Shown one piece after another: positions 1 through 8,605 of a DNA stretch of 24,356 nt. Position 1 is the stretch's first letter. Each line of letters begins with the position of its first letter. Below the pieces are notes generated by a model. The model was not told the origin of the DNA and did no database searches. It was given only the letters and a program-made list of their open reading frames with translations. The position numbers and the translations under genes are program-made. Location: positions 1 to 24,356 of the IMG/VR virus record IMGVR_UViG_3300048107_000498. The stretch is one strand, 5' to 3'. The stretch is from a virus.

Positions 1-1361
1 GATCCAAAATTTTCACTAGTTGCATTACGCCGACAAGAAAGTAGTTTTGAGCTACTACTACTGGCACCTAGAGTTGATAATATATTGTCAACAGAGCCTG
101 TTCCATCTGATATAGCTATACACTGCCCACGAGCATCTATCTGCATTCGTGCCAATGATTGACTACCTCCAGCAGGAGTCGTATAGATATGAAGCTTCCC
201 TGGAGTGTTATTTTCACCGGTAAGACCATCTACAATAGCTGTGATTTGTGCAGCAAATGATGCGTAGTCTGTTCCGTCATAAGCTCCAAAAGAAATTGTT
301 CCAAGTTCATCACCATCTAGAACGATGCTAGGTGACGCTAGTGTTCCTCTCGCTTTACCAAGGCCAAGATAGCTACCGAATGCACCCGCAGTGGCTCTTT
401 TAATTGTTATTGCTGCTTCGTTGTCATCAGCACTAACTTGAAGACGTCCGCCAATAGATCCTCTTCCAACTATCTGATTTTGAGTAGACCCAATCAACAA
501 CGAACCCGAACTGTCCAGTCGCATTCGCTCAGTTACTGCTGACGCACCATCTGCAGTAGTGGAGAACACTAGGCGACCTGGTTTGTCACCTGCTGCATGA
601 GGATCATCTGCTTGACAATCAATTTGACCAACAGCTTCATAAGTTCCCCCGTCATTACCATAAAAGGTAATCCTCCCCATGGATTCATTTACTCCTACTG
701 TCCCATCATTTCTAGCAAGAGCTATACTTCCACCACCTGTGGTTGCAGCTTGGAGAATATAATTTGTACTACCAGTAATATCAGACGGTGTGCCCATCAA
801 CAGCCTGCCCTCGGCACTAACTATTAGGGTAGGATCAAAATTTTCACGCTGAAGTATAAAATCAGTGTTAGTTCCATTATGAGCGGTGCCTGCAAACCAA
901 TCATTAGCAGTGTTTCTAAATTGAGCTAATACTTTAGAGCCAGTAGTAGAACTTTTGTTTTCAAGTAAAATCCCTCTAGAACCTGCACCCCAATCTCCGA
1001 AAGCACCAGTGCCTTGAAAAGTAGCATTGTCGTCAGTAAAGCCTACTTCTAAGTATTGGTACATAGTTGAATTTCCAATTCCAACCCTGCCAGAAGCGTC
1101 AATTATTAGGCGCTGGGATCCTGCCGTAGAAATACCTAATGAATTTGCTGCAGGAGCATATAAACCTGTATCTACATCACCTTGTACATGAAGACCAGGT
1201 AAGGCTTCTGTTCCTGGAGGAAATATTACTTCTAAGCTGCTTCCACCAGTTAACAGTGTACCGCCAATTGAAGGCAAAGTAAAAGTCTGGTCAGTATTTG
1301 CAGAAGCAACAATGGTGCTGCGACCAGTAACGTTATTGCTTAAACGAAGAACGCCAGACAT
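1..1361 (-). CDS. Modular tail fiber protein, C-terminus beyond window edge
   Basis: I read this frame codon by codon from an ATG at 1361 down to base 1 and met no stop, so about 453 codons are present and the C-terminus lies outside the window. The product begins MSGVLRLSNNVTGRS and has a GDVDTGLYAPAANSLGIST segment, then modules of roughly 100 residues. Each module carries forms of ESMGRITFYG, DGTDYASF, PGRLVFSTTADG, ERMRLD and a GxLLxG turn. The 1414-2844 fiber has the same modules in the same order, so the two are paralogues. By analogy with it, an S74-type chaperone may sit in the missing C-terminus. Role: distal fiber in host recognition (family knowledge). A TAGAAT -10-like hexamer lies at 1385-1390 upstream. 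The fiber call is firm; the receptor is unknown. Confidence 0.85.
   Translation of the reverse strand, partial: MSGVLRLSNNVTGRSTIVASANTDQTFTLPSIGGTLLTGGSSLEVIFPPGTEALPGLHVQGDVDTGLYAPAANSLGISTAGSQRLIIDASGRVGIGNSTMYQYLEVGFTDDNATFQGTGAFGDWGAGSRGILLENKSSTTGSKVLAQFRNTANDWFAGTAHNGTNTDFILQRENFDPTLIVSAEGRLLMGTPSDITGSTNYILQAATTGGGSIALARNDGTVGVNESMGRITFYGNDGGTYEAVGQIDCQADDPHAAGDKPGRLVFSTTADGASAVTERMRLDSSGSLLIGSTQNQIVGRGSIGGRLQVSADDNEAAITIKRATAGAFGSYLGLGKARGTLASPSIVLDGDELGTISFGAYDGTDYASFAAQITAIVDGLTGENNTPGKLHIYTTPAGGSQSLARMQIDARGQCIAISDGTGSVDNILSTLGASSSSSKLLSCRRNATSENFG
551..581. repeat. Copy 1 of a 31-bp near-exact repeat shared by the two modular fibers
   Basis: This 31-base stretch matches 2256-2286 at 29 of 31 positions, the last 19 exactly. 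It encodes the PGRLVF(S/L)TTA module boundary in both fibers, suggesting recent duplication or gene conversion. Confidence 0.85.
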
Positions 1362-1413
1362 TTTTTACCAACTACTTTTTAACTATTCTAACGTGAGAGA
1401 TTTTTATTTAAGA

Positions 1414-2844
1414 TCAAAGGCCAGCATCAGTTAGGCGTTGTTCAAGGGTTTCGATACGCTCTATCGCTTCTTGAAGAGCTTTGACTGCTTTCATATAGAG
1501 CACGGAGTATGCAACGGATTTATACTCTTCGCCATTTTCCTCTTTTCTTTGACAAACAAGACCAGGAGAAACAGCCTCAATTTCTTGAGCGACAACACCA
1601 ATTTGCTTGTGCGTACCCCAATTTTTTTCTTCTTTGAAGTTAAAGTTTACTATTCTAATCGCTTTAAGATCTTCCCATTGAGATGAAGCATTTATAATAT
1701 TTTCTTTGAATTTAAGATCAGAAATTTGTGTGTACCTACCAGTTGCATTTTCTATATCACCATCTGCCAATATGTTCATGACTAGGGTGCCGTCGTCAAG
1801 GCTAGTCGCACCACTTTTAACCGCAAAAGCTACGTCAGTAGCACCACTGTCTGCGACATGTAAGTCATAAGCATTTGCGTCACTAGCAAAATGATCAACT
1901 CTACCCTCATTATCAAGTCTAAAACGCTCCGTAGGGGTAGTCGCACTATCAGGAGTAATGGAGAAAAGTATGCGACCGGGTTTAGATGTAGATATGTGAT
2001 TAGAATCAGCTTGAAGAGAAATTCTTGCAGCTTCTCCCCATACGCTACCTGCGTAACTATAGCCACGGATAAGTCCCATAGTTTCATTGGCACTTACTGC
2101 GGAGTCTTCTCTTCCAAGTAAAAGATGACCTCCTGAACCTGACGCAGCTTGAATAAGATCTCCGGCAGAACCTGATCCAAAATCACTAGTAATCCCCACC
2201 AACAGCTTACCTTCCTTATTAATTCTCAAACGTTCGGCTGGTGATGCCATACCAGCTGCAGTAGTTAAGAACACTAGGCGACCTGGCATGTCATCAGTGC
2301 CAGGTGTACCGTCTACGTGAGCTTCAATCCTGGCACCACGGATAAGATCTGTTCCATCCGATCCGGAAAAATTAATGGTTCCAAGCTTGTCATTAGCTAC
2401 AACAGCCGCAACTCCTCCAACATCGGTACTTTTTGTTTTTGCAAGTTCAAGAGCGGGGGCTCCTACACCGCTAGAGTTTCGTGTAATTGAAATACTTGAA
2501 GAAGGAAAGTTAGTACCTTCTAACTGCACTTTGCAAGATGCAGTACCGTTATTAAAATCGCTACGCGCACTAGTCGTTCCCACTAGCACTTGGCGAACAG
2601 CGTTAACTATTACTGCAGGGGTGCCATTAGTAGACACACCAATAGTGTTAGTGCCTGCATAATATAAACCTGTATCTATATCACCACTAAACGTATAAGA
2701 AGGTTCTGCAGCAGTACCAGAACTAACGATTGCTTTTGGAGCTTCTAGAGCGCCATTAATTGTTAAACCACTAACAGTAAGATCAGGTTCTTGAAGAGAA
2801 GTACAACCTGTAATTACACCGTCGCCGCCTAGTTGTAATGTCAT
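1414..2844 (-). CDS. Tail fiber with C-terminal S74 intramolecular chaperone domain
   Basis: A 476-residue fiber. The N-terminus (MTLQLGGDGVITGC) leads into a GDIDTGLYYAGTNTIGVST segment and then two or more modules with DKLGTINFSGSDGTD, PGRLVFLTTAAG, ERLRINKEGKLLVG and PGRILFSITPDS. The last 102 residues are a peptidase S74 (endosialidase-type) chaperone: SDLKFKENI, then a GVVAQEIE stretch and a terminal coiled-coil (VKALQEAIERIETLEQRL). S375 and K380 have the Ser-(x4)-Lys spacing of the endoNF autocleavage dyad, so the chaperone is expected to trimerise the fiber and then cut itself off before S375. It lies immediately downstream of the 2856-3641 fiber (11-base gap) and is probably co-transcribed. 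It is a paralogue of 1-1361. Confidence 0.92.
   Translation of the reverse strand: MTLQLGGDGVITGCTSLQEPDLTVSGLTINGALEAPKAIVSSGTAAEPSYTFSGDIDTGLYYAGTNTIGVSTNGTPAVIVNAVRQVLVGTTSARSDFNNGTASCKVQLEGTNFPSSSISITRNSSGVGAPALELAKTKSTDVGGVAAVVANDKLGTINFSGSDGTDLIRGARIEAHVDGTPGTDDMPGRLVFLTTAAGMASPAERLRINKEGKLLVGITSDFGSGSAGDLIQAASGSGGHLLLGREDSAVSANETMGLIRGYSYAGSVWGEAARISLQADSNHISTSKPGRILFSITPDSATTPTERFRLDNEGRVDHFASDANAYDLHVADSGATDVAFAVKSGATSLDDGTLVMNILADGDIENATGRYTQISDLKFKENIINASSQWEDLKAIRIVNFNFKEEKNWGTHKQIGVVAQEIEAVSPGLVCQRKEENGEEYKSVAYSVLYMKAVKALQEAIERIETLEQRLTDAGL
2256..2286. repeat. Copy 2 of the 31-bp fiber repeat
   Basis: Partner of 551-581 in the S74 fiber gene. The two mismatches are adjacent, which fits a short recombination or conversion tract rather than chance. 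Confidence 0.85.
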
Positions 2845-2855
2845 TGCTCTTTAAG

Positions 2856-3641
2856 TTAAACGATTGACCAGTTTTCGCCATCGCCAATGATGACTTCTGC
2901 TGTATTTTCAATTGTAATCGGTCCACAGCTGGTAGCGTTCATCTGATCGGGGATCGTGTAGTTAGTGTTGACACTTTGTTCATTCAGTACAAATACGCGA
3001 TCAGTCCCAGAACCGGTTGCACCTCCACCAAGTGGTCCCCATTCACCACCATCAAATCCTTCATATGTATCAAGAGTAGTGTTGTACCGGATCATGCCAG
3101 CACGAACTTGGCCTGCACCAGTAGGACGTTCAGCAGATGTACCGGAAGGAATCTTCCAATAACCAGAACCATTTACGCCACCATCCGTGGCACCTGAAAT
3201 AGTGCCAGATACGTAAAGATCACCACTAATTGTGGTTAGACCACTGATCCAAACATCACTTCCAAATTGTGCATTTCCTATCTGTTGAGATGTCCCGGTA
3301 ACAGTTAAGTTTCCGCGAATATCAGTATCACCACTGATGCCAACATTGCCAGTAACAGTAGTGTCACCACTTACATACAATTCATCGACAAAAGCAATTC
3401 CTGTGACAGTTAAATTGTTGAGAGTAGTATCCCCACTAACATTTAAATTCTGGTCAAAGATTACGTTACCGCTAACATCTAATTGACCACTGATAAATGT
3501 GTTACCAGAGATAATGACATCACCAGTAAAAGTAGGGTTACCGATCAGGCTTGAAACTGTGACAGTCCGATTGCCTTCAGCCGGAACAACGCCGGTTGTA
3601 TAGGTGATGTAATCAACCCGTACTTCGCCATACTGTGGCAT
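2856..3641 (-). CDS. VSGD-repeat tail fiber
   Basis: 261 residues. The N-terminus (MPQYGEVRVDYITYTTGVVP) matches the start common to many cyanophage fibers. Residues of about 35-160 are near-periodic VSGD/TGD/ISG turns every 8-12 residues, as expected of a repetitive beta-structured shaft. The C-terminal part has a GMIRYNTTLDTYEGFDGGEW element, which recurs at the tips of cyanophage fibers, and ends in a hydrophobic/acidic cap (AEVIIGDGENWSIV). A purine-rich AGGT lies about 10 bases before the ATG, and a TAGAAT hexamer at 3676-3681 could be a -10 element. It sits between the 818-residue repeat fiber and the S74 fiber, in the same orientation. It is likely part of the same adhesion apparatus; its exact position in the tail cannot be read from sequence. 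Confidence 0.88.
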   Translation of the reverse strand: MPQYGEVRVDYITYTTGVVPAEGNRTVTVSSLIGNPTFTGDVIISGNTFISGQLDVSGNVIFDQNLNVSGDTTLNNLTVTGIAFVDELYVSGDTTVTGNVGISGDTDIRGNLTVTGTSQQIGNAQFGSDVWISGLTTISGDLYVSGTISGATDGGVNGSGYWKIPSGTSAERPTGAGQVRAGMIRYNTTLDTYEGFDGGEWGPLGGGATGSGTDRVFVLNEQSVNTNYTIPDQMNATSCGPITIENTAEVIIGDGENWSIV

Positions 3642-3683
3642 AATTTTCTACCTGACTACCACTACTGATCTTTTCATTCTACT

Positions 3684-6140
3684 TTAGCCACCCCAAATTG
3701 TTAGAATGAACCTTCCATTACCAGAAGAAAGTGTCATTCCTGACGCTTGCTGGTTAACGAAAGTCATTTCACTGTACTGTCCGCCAATATTTTCACACAT
3801 GATGCCGTCATAAACGGTTGGCTGCCCTTGTCGTTTAAAACCTAATCCAGGTTCAGTTACTGTTCCAAAGGGTACGTTAAGTTCATCAATGACAGTGATG
3901 CCACTACATTCAATGCCACTCGCAAGGATCTCTGTAAAATTACCTGTTTCGCCAGTGACAATTAATCCTGATACGGTATTCCTTCCATATACGAAAGTAA
4001 AGTCTGCTGTTGATCCCGTTACTGTTCCTTGGAATAAACCGGAACCATCAACTTCTAAATCACCACTTACCGCTAAGTTGCCGCTGATTGTATGAGAACC
4101 ACTGACAACAATCGTGTCAAATAAACCAGAGGTAAAACTGGCAGTCGTTCCCGTTACTGTGATCGCATGAACTGTGTCACCAGTAATTGTTCCGAGGAAA
4201 TTGCCGTTATCTCCAGAAATATCTCCTGTAGCAGTAATATTGTCTGTAACAATAATGTTTCCTGTCGCAACAATGTTATCAGCTGACAGGTCACCTGAGA
4301 TTGTTACGGCATTTAAAAATTCTGCTGCTCCACTGACTGACAGTCCACCAGTAACAGTGAGGTCTCCACTAATAACTGTATTGCTGCCTACATATAATTC
4401 ATTGCGAACTGTTAAATCATTGACATTTAAATCACCAGTGAGCATAATGCCTCCAGCAATTTCTAAATCACCTGAGACACTAAGGCCACCAGTGATTGTT
4501 GCATCAGATGCAAAGATTGCATCTTCCAGGAATAAACCACTGCCTTCAAAGAGGCTTTCACCAGAAACAATAAGATCACCACTTGGGCCAACTACAACAT
4601 CACCACTGACGAATACGTTGTCAAGAACGGTAAGAACACCACTGGTAGACAGTGAACCACTAACATCTAAATTGCCTTGTAACTCAGTATTACCACTGAC
4701 CACAGCATCGCCACTGATCCAGATAACTTGAGCTTCGAGGCCACTAACTCTGGTTACATCTGAATCAAGTGTTGGGAAGATTCCTGAAGTGCCACTGATT
4801 GTTCCTGTGACGGTTAAACCGCTTCGAACATAAACATCTCCGGTAACTGTAATATCTCCAATAACATCTAAACTTCCACTAATAGCCTGGTTACCTGAAA
4901 ATTGAAGAGCAGCCGCATTGAGAACTGTAACGTCAATTTGACCAAATTCTCCTTTCTCCCCAGAGATTACTAAGCCTGAAAGGTATTGAAAATAGCCTGA
5001 TCCAAATTCTCCGCTGTTGGCAACAATGTGATCAGCAGTAATGTCATCAATAACAAGGTCACCGCTGACATTTATATTGCCTGTAATAGTGGCATCACCA
5101 CTAACGTACAAGGCTTCAAACTGTGCAACATCTCCAGTAATTGTGTGTACTGTTAAACCAGTAATTGTTGCATTATCAATGTTTGCAACTTCTGCATACA
5201 AGTCAGTAATGTTTGCGTCCAGAATATTGCTAGTGTTTCCTGTAAAGGTTTGCCCCGTCAGAGTTTGATAGCTGCCACTAACAATGGTCGCGTTAAAGAT
5301 GAAAACATCTTCTCCGGTGATTGTCGTACCAGAGAGATTAAGGGAGCGTAGGTCTTCACCAGTCATACTGGTAAATTCACCGTTAGCAATTCCAACGTTG
5401 TCGCCAGTAATTGTGATACCGGAGATGTAATCGAAATTCCCGCTGGTAACGTTCAGATCTGTAACATTAACAACATCACCAGTAATTGTTGCGCCCGATA
5501 GGGTGCCAGTTACATTGATATCATTTGCATTGATTGTTCCACTAGAAATCAGCTCACCTGTAATAGTGATACCACTGACTTCAATTGTTCCTATATCAAC
5601 AAAATCTGCTGTTAAGTTGGTGAAATTACCGTTAACAAAATTAGAAGTAATACCTGTTTGCGTAACAGTAGAAGTGTGTTGATACGTTCCACTTGTGGCT
5701 TGGATTGTATTACCAGAAAGATTATTAATAAAACCAGATACTTGAGCTTCGAATCCATCAGTGGTAATAAAAACTGCATCAATATCGTCTACGTTTAAGT
5801 CACCAGTGAGATTTAAATCTCCTAATACGTTTAGGTCTCCTGTGATTGTTACATCAGAAGAGAAAAAAGTATTACCACTAACATTTAACGTTGATCCAAA
5901 AATGCTTTCGCCACTGATAATGGCGTATCCAGAAACAATAACATTTCCTGCTACCAGAGGATCAAACTCTGCTGTGTTGATATAGTATTCGTCTAGATAT
6001 AAACGAAGCTGTTCAAAGCTAAACTTTTTATTACGCAGTGCAGGGTCAACTTCAAAAACGTGCACCAAAGTAAGCACGTCTTGATCGTTGATATCCCCTG
6101 GTGCAATAACAGGGAATTGCGTTATTCTTCTATTTGCCAC
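3684..6140 (-). CDS. Long VSGD/TGD-repeat fiber or tail appendage protein
   Basis: 818 residues, starting at a GTG (6138-6140) that gives MANRRITQFPVI; an AAGGA-type ribosome site lies 17 bases upstream. Residues of about 1-60 form a non-repetitive domain (DQDVLTLVHVFEV, FSFEQLRLYLDEYY) resembling the N-terminal attachment domain of cyanophage fibers. Residues of about 60-740 are almost entirely short repeats of the type (V/I)SG(D/N/E) and (V/I)TG(D/N/E), spaced 8-12 residues apart and rich in Gly, Ser, Thr, Asn and Asp, consistent with a beta-helical or beta-solenoid shaft. A short C-terminal cap ends GRFILTIWGG. The repeats also produce long open frames on the opposite strand, which I treat as artefacts. 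A TATAAT hexamer at 6169-6174 is a possible promoter element. Confidence 0.9.
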   Translation of the reverse strand: MANRRITQFPVIAPGDINDQDVLTLVHVFEVDPALRNKKFSFEQLRLYLDEYYINTAEFDPLVAGNVIVSGYAIISGESIFGSTLNVSGNTFFSSDVTITGDLNVLGDLNLTGDLNVDDIDAVFITTDGFEAQVSGFINNLSGNTIQATSGTYQHTSTVTQTGITSNFVNGNFTNLTADFVDIGTIEVSGITITGELISSGTINANDINVTGTLSGATITGDVVNVTDLNVTSGNFDYISGITITGDNVGIANGEFTSMTGEDLRSLNLSGTTITGEDVFIFNATIVSGSYQTLTGQTFTGNTSNILDANITDLYAEVANIDNATITGLTVHTITGDVAQFEALYVSGDATITGNINVSGDLVIDDITADHIVANSGEFGSGYFQYLSGLVISGEKGEFGQIDVTVLNAAALQFSGNQAISGSLDVIGDITVTGDVYVRSGLTVTGTISGTSGIFPTLDSDVTRVSGLEAQVIWISGDAVVSGNTELQGNLDVSGSLSTSGVLTVLDNVFVSGDVVVGPSGDLIVSGESLFEGSGLFLEDAIFASDATITGGLSVSGDLEIAGGIMLTGDLNVNDLTVRNELYVGSNTVISGDLTVTGGLSVSGAAEFLNAVTISGDLSADNIVATGNIIVTDNITATGDISGDNGNFLGTITGDTVHAITVTGTTASFTSGLFDTIVVSGSHTISGNLAVSGDLEVDGSGLFQGTVTGSTADFTFVYGRNTVSGLIVTGETGNFTEILASGIECSGITVIDELNVPFGTVTEPGLGFKRQGQPTVYDGIMCENIGGQYSEMTFVNQQASGMTLSSGNGRFILTIWGG

Positions 6141-6168
6141 CCTGCTATAACGCTAAGATCCTTTGTTG

Positions 6169-6174
6169 ATTATA
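6169..6174 (-). promoter_or_regulatory. TATAAT -10-like hexamer before the 818-residue fiber
   Basis: Reading the minus strand, a perfect TATAAT lies 28 bases before the GTG start of the long fiber, leaving room for a short leader with an AAGGATC ribosome site. I see no convincing -35 at 16-18 bases, so this is a candidate only. Confidence 0.35.
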
Positions 6175-6181
6175 GGACTGC

Positions 6182-6673
6182 TTATTTATCGCGGATCTCA
6201 ATTCGTGGCAAGACATCAGTAGCTACATACCATCCAAATTGAATACCTGTTACAACACCAACTGAAAGGGCGAATACAATAATTAATTCTGCAAATGTCA
6301 GGTTGCGCCTGACATATATGACTTCAGGGTTTTGTTGAACCTGAGGCTTTGGGGGATTAGGTGGGATAGCCCGTGGTGGATTAGGGGGAATCGCTTGTGG
6401 TGGTCTTGCGGGAGGAGCTTGAGGAGTAGGGACTTGCTGACCTTTTACTTGTTCAATTGCTTGCTGTAAAGCAGCTTGCCGCATGGCTGCAAAATCAGGC
6501 ACATTGAACTGAACACCAGGCTGTTGTGGTTGAGGTGTTTGAGCTGCCATGGCCTGCTCGTATTCAGCTGGATTGTTGTAGCGAGGGCCTTCAGGGTTCT
6601 CAAAATAGTTCCCTTCTTGAGGGACTTGACTGGGAGTAACAAAATCCCTTTGCTGAGTTACTTGATCTTCCAT
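6182..6673 (-). CDS. Proline-rich protein with one C-terminal membrane segment
   Basis: 163 residues from the ATG at 6673; a GTG three codons upstream (6682) is an alternative, and neither has a clear ribosome site. The N-terminal half is Gln/Glu/Pro-rich and includes a predicted helix (AAMRQAALQQAIEQVKGQQ). A Pro-rich linker with two copies of AIPPNPP follows. Then VRRNLTF leads into an uncharged hydrophobic stretch of about 25 residues (AELIIVFALSVGVVTGIQF), compatible with one transmembrane helix with the N-terminus inside, and a short charged tail. Its position beside the fiber genes suggests a virion- or lysis-associated protein, but I do not recognise the family. A spanin- or holin-like role cannot be excluded, although there is no lipobox and only one membrane segment. 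Confidence 0.75.
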   Translation of the reverse strand: MEDQVTQQRDFVTPSQVPQEGNYFENPEGPRYNNPAEYEQAMAAQTPQPQQPGVQFNVPDFAAMRQAALQQAIEQVKGQQVPTPQAPPARPPQAIPPNPPRAIPPNPPKPQVQQNPEVIYVRRNLTFAELIIVFALSVGVVTGIQFGWYVATDVLPRIEIRDK

Positions 6674-6720
6674 CAAAAACACAGTATTTTCAAATGAACT
6701 GTAGCATTAAACTTTCGTAT

Positions 6721-7191
6721 ATGTCGGAAGTAAATAAGAGCTTAGACGTTATTGCAGGAGAGCTGAAAGGCATCCGTAATATACTTGCTTCTATGTGGCA
6801 TTCTCGGTATAGCAAGGATGAGACTGATATGGTCAGTCCTGAAATCTATTCTGATGAATACATTTCCACTGAGGAGTGTGCAAAACGTTTAGGCGTAACG
6901 GATCAAACGATTCGTAATTGGATTTTGCAAGGCAAGAAACGTAACAAGACCAAGGGCTTTGACGGCTGGGTCCAGGGGGTTCATTACATTGTTATTCCCG
7001 CAGGTGCCAAAAAACAATTGGTTCGTATCCCTTGGAACCAGTTGATCTTGTCTTATCACAAAGGCCCAGAGGCTACCCTCAGGACTTTTGACAAAAGCAA
7101 GCGTCCTCTTTATGAGCCTCATGACCGCTCGCATTGGGACAACGTTCCTATCCCTAGAACTCAGGAAGAAAAAGATGCCGCATCGTTTTGA
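6721..7191 (+). CDS. Helix-turn-helix DNA-binding protein (MerR/excisionase-like fold)
   Basis: 156 residues if the ATG at 6721 is used. An in-frame ATG at 6694 would add nine residues but leave only about 20 bases to the divergent gene; neither start has a strong ribosome site. An N-terminal helix (LDVIAGELKGIRNIL) is followed by a HTH (ISTEECAKRLGVTDQTIRNW), then a basic loop (QGKKRNKTKG) and a segment (GWVQGVHYIVIP, VRIPWNQLI) resembling the wing of HTH_17/excisionase proteins. It is the first of a tight plus-strand set (6721-9213) and overlaps the next gene by 17 bases. It may regulate the early/accessory genes or the divergent fiber genes (inference). Confidence 0.8.
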   Translation: MSEVNKSLDVIAGELKGIRNILASMWHSRYSKDETDMVSPEIYSDEYISTEECAKRLGVTDQTIRNWILQGKKRNKTKGFDGWVQGVHYIVIPAGAKKQLVRIPWNQLILSYHKGPEATLRTFDKSKRPLYEPHDRSHWDNVPIPRTQEEKDAASF

Positions 7192-7639
7192 CAAAGTTGA
7201 GATCGAAAACTTAACTATTGATAATTATGTCGAGCTTCTTCCTGAAAGCTTGATCTTGCAAGTGGAACCATTCACACCTCCATCAGGTTCTTTTGATAAC
7301 GAGGTACTACAGCGATACATCCAATTGCTCAAAGATTTTGAGTTAGAGGATCCTAATAGCAATATGACGTTAGCTAACCGTTTACGGTTGGCTTTCCGTG
7401 ATATGACACCTGATACGATTTGTACTCGTTTTCCCAATGCTGATCTACCCTTGAAACGGCGGTTACGTTGCGTTGCTGAGTATTTAATCCGTTCAGGTGA
7501 GTTTGAAAAAATGCGTCATGAAAATGGTAAGCTGATTAAAAAGCGGGGCGTTTTGGGAAAAATGGTTGTTATCTATCAGCCATTACCTAAGATGTTGACT
7601 GTCTTGCAAAAACAAAAACTGATCACCAATGACAGATAG
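7175..7639 (+). CDS. Conserved-looking phage protein of unknown function
   Basis: 154 residues. The ATG at 7175 is chosen because AGGAAGAAAAAG immediately precedes it; an earlier in-frame ATG at 7088 would lie deep inside the HTH gene. The start is MPHRFDKVEIENLTIDNYVE. The C-terminal third is strongly basic with alternating hydrophobics (KRRLRCVAEYLIRSGEFEK, then KRGVLGKMVVIYQ) and could be a winged-helix-like nucleic-acid-binding region. That is speculative. It overlaps the upstream HTH gene by 17 bases and the next gene by 11, so all three are probably translated from one message. I do not recognise the family. Confidence 0.75.
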   Translation: MPHRFDKVEIENLTIDNYVELLPESLILQVEPFTPPSGSFDNEVLQRYIQLLKDFELEDPNSNMTLANRLRLAFRDMTPDTICTRFPNADLPLKRRLRCVAEYLIRSGEFEKMRHENGKLIKKRGVLGKMVVIYQPLPKMLTVLQKQKLITNDR

Positions 7640-8012
7640 AAGAGAAAAAATCCTCCAAGCTGTTTGCGGGAAGGATGTCGATGGTAATAGCGCAGCTTAC
7701 GCAGACGTAACTGCCAGAATTATCTTGGCAGATATGGGTAAATATTTTTTTGAATTTTGGAAAACAGAAGGCCCTGGTGCATTGGTAATGCAACCAGAGG
7801 ATGAACGTTCAATGTTCTGGCTGACACTAGAAGAACTCCACGCTGCCAAGGAAGAGTCTGAACGTAAGGGTGAAAAGAAAATGGCAGAAACATTTAATAC
7901 AATTCTTGAGTCAGCAGCTAAGATCGATCCCACTGCAGCAGCTGCTTATATTCTCAATGACAGTCAGGGGATGCGTTATTTTGTAGTTGATTATGAAAAG
8001 GATGCAAAATAA
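7629..8012 (+). CDS. Small acidic hypothetical protein
   Basis: 127 residues starting MTDRREKILQAVCGKDVDG. It is mainly helical in character, with an Ala-rich, charged centre (LTLEELHAAKEESERKGEKK) and a C-terminal segment (DSQGMRYFVVDYEKDAK). No catalytic motif is visible. Its start overlaps the stop of the upstream gene (11 bases), and its TAA shares a base with the ATG of the methylase-like gene (TAATG), which suggests translational coupling across 6721-8605. Function not recognised. Confidence 0.72.
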   Translation: MTDRREKILQAVCGKDVDGNSAAYADVTARIILADMGKYFFEFWKTEGPGALVMQPEDERSMFWLTLEELHAAKEESERKGEKKMAETFNTILESAAKIDPTAAAAYILNDSQGMRYFVVDYEKDAK

Positions 8013-8605
8013 TGGGATTAAGGAGAGGGAACTTAAAGTCTGAAGACTTTGAATGGATTTCAAATCGTGATTTAGTTGACTCTGCCCATATGCTCATGGG
8101 TGAAATTGATCTTGATCCTGCTAGCTCAGCCTTTGCCAATCCGTATGTAGGAGCAAAAAATTATTACAACCCAGTTGACGATGGGCTTAACGATCAAAAA
8201 TGGTTTGGCAAAGTCTACTTATTTCCTCCACACCAGTCTTACTTCTGGGATAAAAAGAATGCTCGCTGGAAGCCGACTAGAGGTTTGTCACCCACTCTTA
8301 CATCAGGGCATTCTCTCTGGTGGAGAACTTTAAAGCGTAAATGGTTGGCTCGTGAAGTAGAGCAAGCTGTTTATCTTACCAATTATGTGGATATGGTGAT
8401 GTACAGCCAGGACATCTTTGATCATCCAGTGTGCATCATGAAGCAAAGACCTTCTTTATTGCGTCACTATTATGCTGATGACAAAGTGGAGCCAAAGTCT
8501 ACTGGGGTTTCTATGATTGTCTACTTAGGTCCACCAGACAATATCGCTGAAGCAACTGAAAATTTTGTCGATATTTACTCTGAAAAAGGTAGAGTGCTGG
8601 TGTAG
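8012..8605 (+). CDS. Dam-family DNA N6-adenine methyltransferase homologue, altered catalytic motif
   Basis: 197 residues. The N-terminal half matches the phage Dam-like family: DLVDSAHMLMGEIDLDPASS (about 20-39), ANPYVGAKNYYNPVDDGL (42-59), then KWFGKVYL. In active members the next motif is (N/D)PP(Y/F/W), which binds the target adenine; here residues 71-74 read FPPH, losing both the Asn/Asp and the aromatic. The second half (AVYLTNYVDMVMYSQDIF and a late TGVSMIVYLG strand) also follows the family layout. The fold is therefore supported but the activity is doubtful: it could be inactive, DNA-binding only, or use a different base or substrate. It is coupled to the upstream gene by TAATG and lies 23 bases before dCTP deaminase. 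Confidence 0.75.
   Translation: MGLRRGNLKSEDFEWISNRDLVDSAHMLMGEIDLDPASSAFANPYVGAKNYYNPVDDGLNDQKWFGKVYLFPPHQSYFWDKKNARWKPTRGLSPTLTSGHSLWWRTLKRKWLAREVEQAVYLTNYVDMVMYSQDIFDHPVCIMKQRPSLLRHYYADDKVEPKSTGVSMIVYLGPPDNIAEATENFVDIYSEKGRVLV

Noticed and set aside
1830-2093. 87-codon minus-strand frame inside the S74 fiber
   Set aside because: It overlaps the well-supported fiber frame on the same strand and has no domain.
4174-4731. 185-codon plus-strand frame and others at 3889-4095, 5041-5268 and 5761-5985 opposite the long fiber
   Set aside because: They are Pro/Ser/Thr-rich mirror images of the VSGD/TGD repeat codons, with no start context of their own.
3684-6140. CRISPR-like or tandem DNA repeat
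   Set aside because: The repetition is at the amino-acid level with variable codons and spacing; there are no identical direct repeats with spacers.
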